Source of the DNA: Acidovorax sp. CF316
GTDB taxonomy: Bacteria > Pseudomonadota > Gammaproteobacteria > Burkholderiales > Burkholderiaceae_C
Assembly: GCF_000276605.1 (NCBI RefSeq)
Contig: NZ_AKJX01000113.1
Coordinates: forward strand, 1 to 40,021
Direction of reading: 5' to 3'
Length of the DNA: 40,021 bases
Part shown: positions 1 to 7,815 of the stretch, in pieces
Position numbering within the stretch: the first letter of the stretch is position 1
How the letters are laid out: each line of letters starts with the position of its first letter
Notes under the pieces: model-generated
Databases searched by the model: none
The model's input: the letters and a program-made list of their open reading frames with translations, nothing else
Told to the model about the DNA's origin: nothing
Made by a program: the position numbers and the translations under genes

Positions 1-406
1 CCAGCCGCAGCACCGGCTCGCCCGGTGCCACGCCCAGGCCCCGCGCCACGGCCGTGGGGGCGGCCAGGCTCTGGCGCTGGATGATGCGCGACTGCGGCAC
101 CTCGTTGCTGCCCCCGCCAAAGCGGAAAAAGCGCAGCATGGAGCCGCCCGCGATGCCCTGGCGCACGAAGGTGCCCCTGCCATGGATGCGTTCGATCAGT
201 CCCTGCTCCACCAGCAGCTCCAGCGCACGGCGCATGGTGCCCAGGGCCACCTGGTGCTCGGCGGCGAGAAGGCTTTCGGCCGGCAGCGCGCTGCCCGGCG
301 GCCACTCGCCCGCCACCACGCGCACGCGCAGGGCATTGGCCAGCGCGGCATAGCGGCGCATGCCGGGAGAGCTGTCGACCAGGGCCAGGTGCGAAGGGGA
401 TTCCAT
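1..406 (-). CDS. GntR-family (HutC-type) transcriptional regulator, 3' end cut by window
   Basis: The first ~135 residues of a GntR regulator are present and the rest lies beyond the window edge. The N-terminal winged helix reads RYAALANALRVRVVAGEWPPGS, then LPAESLLAAEHQVALGTMRRAL, then LVEQGLIERIHGRGTFV, which is the classic GntR DNA-binding domain. The following stretch (MLRFFRFGGG, then SRIIQRQSLAAPT) matches the start of a UTRA/HutC ligand-binding domain. The ATG at 404-406 was chosen because the domain starts about 20 residues later and an operator-like palindrome lies immediately upstream. The gene follows rluE on the same strand after an 87-nt gap. A TATAGT hexamer ends 7 nt before the ATG, so the transcript may be nearly leaderless. 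The ligand is not deducible. Family assignment is secure. Confidence 0.88.
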   Translation of the reverse strand, partial: MESPSHLALVDSSPGMRRYAALANALRVRVVAGEWPPGSALPAESLLAAEHQVALGTMRRALELLVEQGLIERIHGRGTFVRQGIAGGSMLRFFRFGGGSNEVPQSRIIQRQSLAAPTAVARGLGVAPGEPVLRL

Positions 407-414
407 GTCGAGAA

Positions 415-434
415 CTATAGTCCTCTATAGGACT
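415..434 (-). promoter_or_regulatory. Candidate GntR operator and -10 element
   Basis: Bases 419-434 form a perfect inverted repeat, AGTCCT-CTAT-AGGACT, just upstream of the GntR start codon. CTATAG also occurs as a direct repeat at 415-420 and 425-430, exactly one helical turn apart. On the minus strand the same stretch supplies a TATAGT -10-like hexamer. Operator and promoter overlap at the head of a GntR gene, which suggests autoregulation. No binding consensus was tested. Confidence 0.55.
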
Positions 435-493
435 TCAGAAATTCGGGTTTACCCTGGATATGGGTGCCCGGGCAGGTGGTGTCTTGCCGCGGC

Positions 494-1054
494 CTACAGC
501 ACGGCCTGTTCGGCCCAGGCACCGGGTGCCAGCCCGTCGAGCGTGTAGGGGCCGATGGCCGCGCGCACCAGCCGCAGCGTGGGCAGGCCCACGGCCGCCG
601 TCATGCGCCGCACCTGGCGGTTGCGGCCCTCGCGGATGGCCAGCTCGATCCAGGCGGTGGGAATGGCCTTGCGCTCGCGGATGGGCGGTGTGCGCGCCCA
701 CACGGCAGGCGGCGGGTCGAGCAGGCGGGCGCGGGCTGGGCGGGTCGGGCCATCGTTGAGCTGCACACCGCTGCGCAGCTGCGCCAGGGCGTCTTCGCCA
801 GGCAGGCCCTCCACCTGCACCCAGTAGATCTTCTCCATCTTGAAGCGCGGGTCGGCGATGCGGGCCTGCAGCGGGCCATCGCTGGTCAGCAGCAGCAGGC
901 CCTCGCTGTCGGCGTCGAGCCGGCCGGCCACGTAGATGCCCGGCTGGTCGATGTAGTCCTTGAGCCCCTGCCACTTGCCTTCGGCCGTGAACTGGCTGAG
1001 CACGCCGTAGGGCTTGTTGAAGCGGACCAGGCGCGGTGGCGTGGCAAGAGGCAT
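494..1054 (-). CDS. rluE: 23S rRNA pseudouridine synthase, RluE/RsuA family
   Basis: This 186-residue protein belongs to the RsuA/RluB/E/F family, which isomerises a specific uridine in rRNA; E. coli RluE modifies 23S U2457. The sequence shows [11 protein letters not shown] near the N-terminus and the catalytic motif [13 protein letters not shown] with its invariant Asp. Further on come [24 protein letters not shown] and [21 protein letters not shown], the RluE-type C-terminus. There is no S4 domain, as expected for RluE. The ATG at 1052-1054 (MPLATPPRL) was chosen because the frame extended further upstream is only Gly/Arg-rich shadow of the neighbouring lipoprotein gene. It is the third gene of an M23 peptidase-lipoprotein-rluE run, 17 nt after the lipoprotein stop. 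Confidence 0.9.
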   Translation of the reverse strand: MPLATPPRLVRFNKPYGVLSQFTAEGKWQGLKDYIDQPGIYVAGRLDADSEGLLLLTSDGPLQARIADPRFKMEKIYWVQVEGLPGEDALAQLRSGVQLNDGPTRPARARLLDPPPAVWARTPPIRERKAIPTAWIELAIREGRNRQVRRMTAAVGLPTLRLVRAAIGPYTLDGLAPGAWAEQAVL

Positions 1055-1071
1055 GGGGCGGCGTGGTCCTG

Positions 1072-1299
1072 TCAATCGCTGCTGCCGCCCGTGACGGCGC
1101 GCACCCCGGCAGCGCCCACGTCCACCGTGGCGCCTACGACCTTGGCGCCCACCTTCACCGTGGTGGCCGCCACGCTCACCGCTGCGTCGGCCACGGTGAC
1201 TACGGCGCAGCCGGTGCAGCACAGGGCCAGGGCGGCTACCAGTGCCAGGCGCCCGGGCCTCGAGAACTGTTTTGGGGAACGCATTGTCTGCAGTGCCAT
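1072..1299 (-). CDS. Small putative lipoprotein
   Basis: A 75-residue protein with a basic N-terminus, a hydrophobic stretch ([11 protein letters not shown]) and a lipobox-like CTGC placing the acylated Cys at residue 31. The mature part is Val/Ala/Gly-rich ([22 protein letters not shown]) and gives no recognised domain. The ATG at 1297-1299 is preceded by a GAGGAGC Shine-Dalgarno at a good distance. An alternative ATG at 1312-1314 overlaps the stop of the M23 peptidase gene (ATGA), so translation is probably coupled. Similar small Val/Ala-rich lipoproteins are common beside envelope genes in Burkholderiales, but I know of no assigned function. The Cys at position -3 of the lipobox is unusual, so lipidation is likely but not certain. 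Confidence 0.65.
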   Translation of the reverse strand: MALQTMRSPKQFSRPGRLALVAALALCCTGCAVVTVADAAVSVAATTVKVGAKVVGATVDVGAAGVRAVTGGSSD

Positions 1300-1310
1300 G
1301 GCGGTGCTCC

Positions 1311-2237
1311 TCATGCAGCCGGTACGAACAGGGCCGGGTCCACCATGGTGCGGTTGAGCATCACGCCCCAGTGCAGGTGTGGCCCGGTCACGCGGCCGGT
1401 GGCGCCCACGGCACCCAGGTGCTGGCCGGTGGCCAGCACGTCGCCCACCTTCACGTCGATGGCGCTCAGGTGGCAGACCATGCTTAGCAGGCCCTGGCCA
1501 TGGTCCAGCCACACCGTGCCGCCGTTGAAGAAGTACTCGCCCGTGTCGATCACGCGGGCCGGCAGAGGCGAGAGGATGGGCGTGCCTGTGGGCGCCGCGA
1601 TGTCCATGCCGCTGTGCGGGTTGCGCGCCTGGCCGTTGAACACCCGGCGCAGCCCGAACGAGCTGGAGCGCCGCCCCGGCACCGGCACACGCATGCGCAG
1701 CGAATCGAGCGCCTGGCCCGCGGGCTGCTCGGTGAAGGTGGCCATCACCAGGGCCTGGTGGTCGCGCTCGCGCTCGTAGCGCGCCTGGTCCTCGGGCGAC
1801 AGGTCCACCGTGCGGGGCGACACGGTGAGGTGCTGCTCCTTGTACTTCTTGGGCGCCACGGTGTAGGGCAACTGCCGCGCCGCGCTGCCGCCGGCTGCGG
1901 CCACGGTGGCATGGGCCGGACCTGGCACGGCCGCCAGCGGTATGCCCACCAGGGCGGTCCACCCTTGCGCGTCACCCACCACCAGCACGGGCACCTGCTC
2001 GTTCTTGGCGCCCTGCGTGTGCACCACGGGCCGGGCCGCTGCCGGCCCCAGCGGCAGGCGCGCCACGCCGCCGGGCACCAGCAGTGCCTGGGGCCACACC
2101 GTGGGGGCCGCAGGCGTGGCCTGCGCCTTGGCGTGCGCGCCGGGGGCATGCAGGGCCAGCAGGCTGCCGCCGCCAGCGAGCAAGGCGGTGCGCCGGTTGA
2201 TGATCGACGGGGTATCGGCAGGGAGGAGTGGGCGCAT
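1311..2237 (-). CDS. Exported M23 (LytM-type) metallopeptidase
   Basis: A 308-residue secreted protein of peptidase family M23, which cleaves peptide bridges of peptidoglycan or serves as an amidase activator when degenerate. The N-terminus has [23 protein letters not shown], a signal peptide with a twin-arginine look. The zinc-binding residues are visible: H and D in NPHSGMDIA, and the HxH pair in GPHLHWGVM near the C-terminus. The site therefore appears catalytically intact rather than EnvC/NlpD-like degenerate. The [18 protein letters not shown] block is also typical. The ATG at 2235-2237 was chosen because it directly precedes the signal peptide; further upstream the frame is low-quality sequence overlapping the divergent phospholipase D gene region. 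First gene of the lipoprotein-rluE run. Confidence 0.88.
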   Translation of the reverse strand: MRPLLPADTPSIINRRTALLAGGGSLLALHAPGAHAKAQATPAAPTVWPQALLVPGGVARLPLGPAAARPVVHTQGAKNEQVPVLVVGDAQGWTALVGIPLAAVPGPAHATVAAAGGSAARQLPYTVAPKKYKEQHLTVSPRTVDLSPEDQARYERERDHQALVMATFTEQPAGQALDSLRMRVPVPGRRSSSFGLRRVFNGQARNPHSGMDIAAPTGTPILSPLPARVIDTGEYFFNGGTVWLDHGQGLLSMVCHLSAIDVKVGDVLATGQHLGAVGATGRVTGPHLHWGVMLNRTMVDPALFVPAA

Positions 2238-2364
2238 GGAGGAGGGCACGGCGGTTCGGACCCGCAGCGAATCGCGGGCGAGGAAAAAACAGGCGCCATT
2301 GTGCCGCGTCATCTGGGGCATTCGGCCTACATGGGGCCCCTGGGGGCTCTTCAACAATCGCGCC

Positions 2365-3648
2365 ATGCCCAAACCCGGTCGCACCGTGCGCATCGCGCTC
2401 CTCACCTTCGTGGCCACGGCCGCCCTCGTGCTTTTTGCACTCAATTTCACTGCCGGCGAGAAAAAGATCCAGCACCAGTTGCCGCGCCTGTACAGCAGCG
2501 CCAGCCCGCAGTTCGAGCGCGCCATGGGCAGCCTGCTGGGCCCGGGCATCCTGCCGGGCAACGAGGTGAAGGAGCTGATCAACGGCGACCAGATTTTTCC
2601 GCCCATGCTCGCGGCCATTCGCTCGGCGCGAAAGAGTGTGACCTTCGAGACCTACATCTACTGGTCGGGCGACATCGGCAAGCAGTTCGCCGACGCCCTG
2701 GCCGAGCGCGCCCGCGCCGGCGTGCCGGTGCACGTGCTGCTCGACTGGGTCGGCAGCGCCAAGATGGAGGAAAGCTACCTCACCGAGATGAAGGAAGCCG
2801 GCGTGCTGGTCGAAAAATTCCACAAGCCCCACTGGTACAACCTGGCGCGCATGAACAACCGCACCCACCGCAAGCTGCTGGTGGTGGACGGGCAGGTGGG
2901 CTTCACCGGCGGCGTGGGCATCGCGCCGGAGTGGACGGGCAATGCCCAGGACCCCGACCACTGGCGCGACTCGCACTACCAGGTGCGCGGGCCGGCGGTG
3001 GCGCAGATGCAGGCCACCTTCCTGGACAACTGGCTCAAGGTCACGGGCAAGGTGGTGCACGGGGACGCGTATTTTCCGGCGATTGCACCCCAGGGCACGC
3101 AGCGCGCGCAGATGTTCTCGAGTTCGCCGTCGAGCGGCAGCGAGAGCATGCAGCTCATGTACCACATGGCGATCACCGCGGCCGAGCGCAGCCTGGACCT
3201 GTCGGTGGCCTACTTCGTGCCCGACGACCTCACGCGCCAGCTCATGCTCGATGCGTTGAAGCGCGGTGTGCGCATCCGCCTCATCACGCCCGGCCCACAC
3301 ACCGACACCGAGACCGTCAAGGCGGCCTCGCGCGCCACCTGGGGCCCGCTGCTGGAGGCGGGGGCCGAGATCCACGAATACCAGCCGAGCATGTACCACT
3401 GCAAGGTGATGATCGTGGACCAGCGCATGGTGTCGGTGGGCTCCACCAATTTCGACAACCGGTCCTTTCGCCTCAACGACGAGGCCAACCTCAATGTCTA
3501 CGACACGGTGTTCGCCGAACGCCAGACGCGGGTGTTCGAGGACGATCTGAATCAGTCAAAGCGCGTGACGCTGGAGGACTGGCAGAACCGGCCGCTCAAG
3601 GAACGATTGTCCGAGCGTGTGGCAGCGTTGCTGGAGTCGCAGTTGTAG
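2365..3648 (+). CDS. Phospholipase D family protein, cardiolipin synthase-like
   Basis: A 427-residue protein with one N-terminal membrane segment (about residues 8-28) and two HKD phospholipase D motifs. Motif 1 is HRKLLVVDGQVGFTGG (H168, K170, D175) and motif 2 is HCKVMIVDQRMVSVGSTNFD (H345, K347, D352). Both are complete, so it should be active. Cardiolipin synthases of this family condense two phosphatidylglycerol molecules at the inner membrane; E. coli ClsB has a similar length. The ATG at 2365 directly precedes the membrane segment. It has no Shine-Dalgarno, but an AACAAT -10-like hexamer ends 6 nt before it, suggesting leaderless translation. The gene diverges from the M23 peptidase. 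A secreted toxin role is less likely given the membrane anchor and typical Cls layout. Confidence 0.87.
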   Translation: MPKPGRTVRIALLTFVATAALVLFALNFTAGEKKIQHQLPRLYSSASPQFERAMGSLLGPGILPGNEVKELINGDQIFPPMLAAIRSARKSVTFETYIYWSGDIGKQFADALAERARAGVPVHVLLDWVGSAKMEESYLTEMKEAGVLVEKFHKPHWYNLARMNNRTHRKLLVVDGQVGFTGGVGIAPEWTGNAQDPDHWRDSHYQVRGPAVAQMQATFLDNWLKVTGKVVHGDAYFPAIAPQGTQRAQMFSSSPSSGSESMQLMYHMAITAAERSLDLSVAYFVPDDLTRQLMLDALKRGVRIRLITPGPHTDTETVKAASRATWGPLLEAGAEIHEYQPSMYHCKVMIVDQRMVSVGSTNFDNRSFRLNDEANLNVYDTVFAERQTRVFEDDLNQSKRVTLEDWQNRPLKERLSERVAALLESQL

Positions 3649-3750
3649 GCATACACAGCTCGTTACGTCGCCGGCGGCTGCGGACCACGGCGGGGGCCGT
3701 TGTGCGTCCCTAAAATCCCACCGTCATTCAACGAGAGGGAGAGGAGTTCC

Positions 3751-4851
3751 ATGGCACAGCGGCGCGGCATTCTGGCGGGTGTATCGGCATGGCTGGCGGC
3801 CATGTTCGCGGGCGCTCCGGCAACGGCAGGGGCCGCGGCGCAGGGCGCCACGGCGGGCCGGGCCGGCATCCACCCGTGGCTCCAGGCGGGCGACAGCGTG
3901 GAGGCCGACGTGGGGGCCGATGGCAAGGTGGTCGCCAGGCTCGAACACCGGGCCGTGGTGGAGGGGCTGACCAAGCCGCCCGCGCTGGTGATCCCGCTGC
4001 CCTTGGGCCTCCAGCGGGTGCGGCTGCGGGGCAAGGCGACGATCCAGGGTGCGGCGGCGTCGTTCGACCAGACCTGGAAGGTGCGGGACCTTGCTCCCTA
4101 CTCGGCCCCTTTGTACGACCAGAGCAAGCCCTTGGTGGAGCGCATCCGCGGTCTGGCGGCCAGGCTGGAGGGGGCATTCACCATCCAGCCCGGCGATGGT
4201 GGCGCCAGGAAGAAGCCCGCCAAGGCCGCGTTCGCCGATCTGGAGAAAAGCCTGGGGGCGGTGCTCCCTGCACCGGTGAAGGCGCTGGGGGATTGGCAGA
4301 TCAAGGTGGACCATTCCAGCTTTGTGCCGGCCGCCGACATGCGCAGCGTCACGGCCATGCTGCTGGCCGAGTGGGGGTACACGCCCACGGGGAAGCTGGG
4401 GCTCGACACGATGCTCTCGCCCGCCGTGCGTGCCCGCTACGACCGCAGCGTGGGCGTGTTCCTGGAGGTTGGCGACGGCCTGGGCACCCTGGCGTGGGAC
4501 CCTGCGGGCGTCACCGCTGGCGAGCCCCCCAACACTGCGAACGACAAGGGCAACCCCGGCGCACGGCAAGGTCCTGCGGGCGAAGGGGTGTGGTACTGGG
4601 TGCACCAGGAACACATCGATGAGCCCGTGCTGCTGTTGGACGATGACTACCGTCCCAGGACCGCCGAAGCGGCGTTGACCCATGTCTTCCAGCGCTTCGT
4701 TCTGTCGGCCGGGGAAACTGCGGAGACCGATGATGAACTCGTGCTGGACACGGCCAACCCCCGCGCCAACCTGCTGCAATTGAGCTTCGACGGGCCGCGC
4801 AAGCCCCGCCTGCGGCTGCGCAGCTACGACCACCACTACAGCATGTATTGA
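3751..4851 (+). CDS. Exported SUKH (SMI1/KNR4)-like protein, copy 1
   Basis: A 366-residue protein that I could not match to a named gene. The N-terminus MAQRRGILAGVSAWLAAMFAG reads as a signal peptide, possibly twin-arginine. Residues ~30-150 form an uncharacterised beta-rich part (RVRLRGKATIQG, FDQTWKVRDLAP). Residues ~155-345 look SUKH/SMI1-KNR4-like: FADLEKSLGAVLP, then VGVFLEVGDGLGTLAWDP, then GEGVWYWVHQEHI and ALTHVFQRFVL, matching that family's usual succession. SUKH proteins are mostly immunity proteins of polymorphic toxins, and an exported one would face a periplasmic target. GAGGAG lies just ahead of the ATG. The next gene is a clear paralogue. The SUKH call is by eye and needs a profile search. 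Confidence 0.72.
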   Translation: MAQRRGILAGVSAWLAAMFAGAPATAGAAAQGATAGRAGIHPWLQAGDSVEADVGADGKVVARLEHRAVVEGLTKPPALVIPLPLGLQRVRLRGKATIQGAAASFDQTWKVRDLAPYSAPLYDQSKPLVERIRGLAARLEGAFTIQPGDGGARKKPAKAAFADLEKSLGAVLPAPVKALGDWQIKVDHSSFVPAADMRSVTAMLLAEWGYTPTGKLGLDTMLSPAVRARYDRSVGVFLEVGDGLGTLAWDPAGVTAGEPPNTANDKGNPGARQGPAGEGVWYWVHQEHIDEPVLLLDDDYRPRTAEAALTHVFQRFVLSAGETAETDDELVLDTANPRANLLQLSFDGPRKPRLRLRSYDHHYSMY

Positions 4852-4931
4852 ATGAAGGGCAGCAGCGGCGCGCGGGCGTTCCTGCCATCGCGACTTCAGC
4901 AGCCACTTGGGGATTTGGGGAGATGGATTCG

Positions 4932-6062
4932 ATGGCACAGCAACAACAAGGGGCGCAGCCCCAGCGGCGGCGCATTCTGGCGGGCCTGTCGGCCTGGGCG
5001 GGTGCTGCCATGGCGGGCACGTTGAGCGGGCAATCCCTGACTGCGGACGCCTCGCCTTCGGGCGCGGCAGGCAGGGCCGGCATCCATCCTTCCATGGAGC
5101 CGGGCGACCGCGTGGCGGCCGAGGTGCTCATCGACGGCAAGGCGGTGGGCAAGCTCGACCACCAGGCCATGGTGGACGGGATCGCCCGATCCCCGGCGCT
5201 GGTGTTCCCGCTGCCCGTGGGCCTCAAGCGTGTGCGATTGCGGGGCAAGGCCACGCTGGAGGGAAAATCCGGCAGCTTCGACACCACCTGGAAGGTGCGC
5301 GACCTGGCGCCCATCCTGGGGCCGCTGTACGACCAGGGCAGGCCCTGGATCGAGCGCGTGCGCGGCGTGGCGGCCAAGGCGGAGTTCATCACCGTCACGC
5401 CGGGTGATGGCGGTGCCAGGAAGAAGCCCGCCAAGGCGGCCTTTGCCGATCTGGAAAAAAGCCTGGGCGTGCCCTTGCCCCCGCTCGTGAAGGTGCTGGG
5501 TGACTGGCAGATCCAGCTTGGCGACTCCGGCTTCCAGTCCGCGGCCGACATGGCCAAGGTCACCGACATGCTGCTGCGCGCGTGGGATTACCAGCGCACG
5601 GGCCCTGGCGGCCTGGACAAGATCCTGCCGCGTGCCGTGCAGGCCCGCTACGACCGCAGTGTGAGCATCTACATCGAAGTGGGCGACGGGCTGGGCGCGC
5701 TCGCCTGGGACCCTGCGGGCGTCACCCCGGGCGAGATGCCCAACAGCTGGTACAGCAAGGGCCAATCCGGCGCCCGGCCCGGCCCGGCGGGCGAGGGGGT
5801 GTGGTTCTGGATGCACCAGGAGCAACTGCACAAGCCCGTGCTGCTGCTGGACGAGGAGCACCGCCCCCGGAGCACCGAATCCGTGCTGAATGCGGTGTTC
5901 CAGAGCTTTGTGTTCCTGGCACCGTCGGAATCGGAGACGGACGATGAGCTCGTGGTGGACACGGCCAACCCGCGCCTCAACCTGTTGCAACTGGGCTTCG
6001 ACACCACTGGCCAGCCGGATCTCTCGCTGCGCAGCTACGACTACCAGTACGGGCTGTATTGA
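4932..6062 (+). CDS. Exported SUKH (SMI1/KNR4)-like protein, copy 2
   Basis: A 376-residue tandem paralogue of the preceding gene, collinear over its whole length. Shared blocks include GRAGIHP, RVRLRGKAT, TWKVRDLAP, GDGGARKKPAKAAFADLEKS, ARYDRSV, LAWDPAGVT, GEGVW, DTANPR and LRSYD. The N-terminus carries PQRRRILAGLSAW, again a twin-arginine-like signal. The ATG at 4932 was preferred over 4923 because GGGGAG lies 9 nt upstream and it gives the same MAQ start as copy 1. The two genes are 80 nt apart and run in the same direction, so they probably arose by tandem duplication. The copies differ most in the signal region, the GQSLTADASPSG linker and the residues just after the LEKSLG block. Function unknown; candidate periplasmic immunity protein. 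Confidence 0.72.
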   Translation: MAQQQQGAQPQRRRILAGLSAWAGAAMAGTLSGQSLTADASPSGAAGRAGIHPSMEPGDRVAAEVLIDGKAVGKLDHQAMVDGIARSPALVFPLPVGLKRVRLRGKATLEGKSGSFDTTWKVRDLAPILGPLYDQGRPWIERVRGVAAKAEFITVTPGDGGARKKPAKAAFADLEKSLGVPLPPLVKVLGDWQIQLGDSGFQSAADMAKVTDMLLRAWDYQRTGPGGLDKILPRAVQARYDRSVSIYIEVGDGLGALAWDPAGVTPGEMPNSWYSKGQSGARPGPAGEGVWFWMHQEQLHKPVLLLDEEHRPRSTESVLNAVFQSFVFLAPSESETDDELVVDTANPRLNLLQLGFDTTGQPDLSLRSYDYQYGLY

Positions 6063-6070
6063 GGGGGCGC

Positions 6071-6089
6071 TGCGGTGCGTGCCACCGCA
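6071..6089. terminator. Hairpin between convergent genes
   Basis: TGCGGTG-cgtgc-CACCGCA is a perfect 7-bp stem in the 44-nt gap between the convergent SUKH copy 2 and the small acidic protein gene. There is no T-run, so it is a weak or bidirectional terminator at best. Confidence 0.4.
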
Positions 6090-6106
6090 CGGCCGCTCGG
6101 CAGGTC

Positions 6107-6361
6107 TCAGTGCTTCACAAATTCGTAGGTGACGGCTTCGCTGTCCACCATGTCCAGCACTTCGTGCAGCGCATCTTCGTCCTCGGTGCTGCTCCACAGC
6201 TCTTCGGGGTCGGTGGCGAACAGCGGTTCGATGGCGATGTCCATGAACCGGCCATCGGGCAGGCTCAGCACGGGCGTGCCTTCGGAGGTTTCGACCAGCT
6301 CCCAGTCTTCGGGGACGGACATTTCGACTTCGATGGTGACTTTGAGCTTCTTGTGGGCCAT
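6107..6361 (-). CDS. Small acidic hypothetical protein
   Basis: An 84-residue protein starting MAHKKLKVTIEVEMSVPEDWEL and continuing TSEGTPVLSLPDGRFMDIAIEPLF. A strongly acidic half follows (DPEELWSSTEDEDALHEVLDMVDSE). It begins with a beta-strand-like stretch and ends with a helix. There is no signal peptide or membrane segment, so it should be cytosolic. An AGGAAAAA stretch lies just before the ATG. It is a single gene convergent with the SUKH pair and divergent from the solute-binding protein gene. I do not recognise the family. Good start signal, biased composition and absence of a competing frame support it being real. Confidence 0.65.
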   Translation of the reverse strand: MAHKKLKVTIEVEMSVPEDWELVETSEGTPVLSLPDGRFMDIAIEPLFATDPEELWSSTEDEDALHEVLDMVDSEAVTYEFVKH

Positions 6362-6590
6362 GGAATTTTTCCTGTTGGGTTGGGATGGTGGATGCGGGCA
6401 GGGTAACCGCATTCGGCCTGGTCTGCGGTGACATCGCGTACCGGTGCTGCATCCCCGGCGGGGCACGGCGTGCTGGCAGGGCAGGTGCCTGCTGTATCCT
6501 TTTGTTGCGAACCGCCCGCGCAGACGCTGCGTTCGCATGCAGCCCCGTCCCTTTGTCTTTCTTCTCCCCCTACCTTCGGAGTGCCCTGAA

Positions 6591-7370
6591 ATGATCGCCA
6601 AGAAAGTCCTCGCCCTGGCCGCCGCCGTGGTTGCCACCCTGTCTCTGAGCCAGGCCGCCCAAGCCGGCCCGCGCCTGGACAAGATCATGGAGACCAAGGT
6701 GCTGCGCGTGGGCACACCGGGCGACTACCGGCCGTTTGCCATCAAGACCGACGCCGGCCTGTCGGGCCATGACATCGACGTGATCGAGGCCATGGCCAAG
6801 GAGCTGGGCGTGAAGATCGAGTACGTGCAGACCTCCTGGCCCAAGCTGATGGCCGACCTGCAGGCCGACCAGTTCGACATTGCCGTGGGCGGCATCACGC
6901 GCAATGTGGCGCGCATCCGCCTGATCGAGATGCTGCCGGGCTACGCGCCCTTCGGCAAGGTGGCCCTGGTGCGCTCGGCCGAAAAGGCCAAGTACAACAC
7001 CGTGGACGACCTGAACAAGCCCAATGTGCGCGTGATCAAGAACCCCGGCGGTACCAACGAGACTTTCGTGCTGCAGAACCTCAAGACCGCGCAGGTCAGC
7101 ACGCACGAGAAGAACGCCGAAATCCCGGGCCTGATCGCCGAGGGCAAGGGCGATGTGATGATCACCGAGACCTACGAGGCCCTGGTGTACAGCAAGGCCG
7201 ACCCGCGCCTTCACGCCGCCTTCATCGACGCACCGCTCACGCCCAAGAGCTACCTGGGCTTCATGCTGCCCAAGGACGATGCGGACTACACGCGCGTGAT
7301 GAACTTCGTGTGGGGCCAGATCGACAGCCGGGGCATCCTCAAGGGCGCTTCAGACAAATGGCTGAAGTAA
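6591..7370 (+). CDS. Periplasmic family-3 solute-binding protein, cyclohexadienyl dehydratase (PheC)-like
   Basis: A 259-residue protein with a standard Sec signal (MIAKKVLALAAAVVATLSLSQAAQA). The SBP_bac_3 fold follows: LDKIMETKVLRVGTPGDYRPF at the start, DIDVIEAMAKELGVKIEYV, FDIAVGGITRNVARI, and VRVIKNPGGTNETFV. The opening LRVGTPGDYRPF and the GGTNE block resemble PheC, a periplasmic enzyme of this fold that converts prephenate or arogenate to phenylpyruvate or phenylalanine. No ABC permease or ATPase gene lies beside it, which fits an enzyme or an orphan receptor better than an operonic transporter subunit. GGAG lies 9 nt before the chosen ATG; the frame is open further upstream but without signal sequence. 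Family secure, catalytic role unproven. Confidence 0.82.
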   Translation: MIAKKVLALAAAVVATLSLSQAAQAGPRLDKIMETKVLRVGTPGDYRPFAIKTDAGLSGHDIDVIEAMAKELGVKIEYVQTSWPKLMADLQADQFDIAVGGITRNVARIRLIEMLPGYAPFGKVALVRSAEKAKYNTVDDLNKPNVRVIKNPGGTNETFVLQNLKTAQVSTHEKNAEIPGLIAEGKGDVMITETYEALVYSKADPRLHAAFIDAPLTPKSYLGFMLPKDDADYTRVMNFVWGQIDSRGILKGASDKWLK

Positions 7371-7379
7371 TCAGCTAGT

Positions 7380-7407
7380 TTCACCGGGCTGGCGTGGGCC
7401 CGGTGAA
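7380..7407. terminator. Bidirectional hairpin terminator
   Basis: TTCACCGGGC-(8 nt)-GCCCGGTGAA is a perfect 10-bp stem centred in the 45-nt gap between the convergent solute-binding protein gene and the DUF2322 gene. T and A residues flank the stem on both sides, so it can serve both strands. Confidence 0.75.
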
Positions 7408-7415
7408 TCCTGCCA

Positions 7416-7736
7416 TCAAGCCTGAGCGATGGCCTTGGCGCGGTAGCTCTCGCTGCCTTCGGCCCAGCCCAGCAGGCGGTCGATATTGGGATGCTTGCCC
7501 GGGAAGGCCTTGGCATCGGCCACGTGCTCGGCATACCACTCGAGGCCCAGGGCGGCCGCCTTGGGTGTGATGCTGCCGCTATAGAGCGCGGCCAGGGCGG
7601 AATACACCACCAGCGAGCCGGTCTGGCCGGGCTTGTTCTCGATGGTGGCGATCACCTGGCCATCGGCGCCCAGCAGTTGCAGGGACGCGAGGTGCGAGGC
7701 GGAGGGCAGTTGCTGGAGGCGGGCGGCGAAATTCAT
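7416..7736 (-). CDS. DUF2322 family protein
   Basis: A 106-residue cytosolic protein: MNFAARLQQLPSASHLASLQ, then LLGADGQVIATIENKPGQTGS, then LVVYSALAALYSGSITPKAA and ALGLEWYAEHVADAKAFPGKHP. The LPS..HL..L.L.DADG pattern and the central G-S-L-x-V-Y-x-A-L block fit DUF2322, a small beta/gammaproteobacterial family with no known function. The ATG at 7734-7736 is the only reasonable start. The gene is convergent with the solute-binding protein gene and shares its terminator. It lies 79 nt downstream of the NTF2-like gene on the same strand. The family name is from memory. Confidence 0.72.
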   Translation of the reverse strand: MNFAARLQQLPSASHLASLQLLGADGQVIATIENKPGQTGSLVVYSALAALYSGSITPKAAALGLEWYAEHVADAKAFPGKHPNIDRLLGWAEGSESYRAKAIAQA

Positions 7737-7815
7737 GTGGGGAATCGGTCCGGGTTGACGGTGGAAAACCGCCGATCTTAGAGCCCCTGCGCGCGCCGCA
7801 ACTCCACTCCTGCGA

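Noticed and set aside
1500-3713. Long plus-strand open frame antisense to the M23 gene and out of frame with the phospholipase D gene
   Set aside because: It is Arg/Gly/His-rich with no recognisable domain, and it overlaps two well-supported genes. High GC leaves long empty frames; many similar ones across the window (for example opposite glnS, the E1 gene and lpxH) were dropped for the same reason.
2365-6062. Phospholipase D gene plus SUKH pair as a toxin-immunity (Tle5-like) module
   Set aside because: The phospholipase D protein has an N-terminal membrane anchor and cardiolipin-synthase layout, with no secretion-associated domain and no VgrG or adaptor gene nearby. The SUKH-like genes have their own start signals. 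Proximity alone is not enough.
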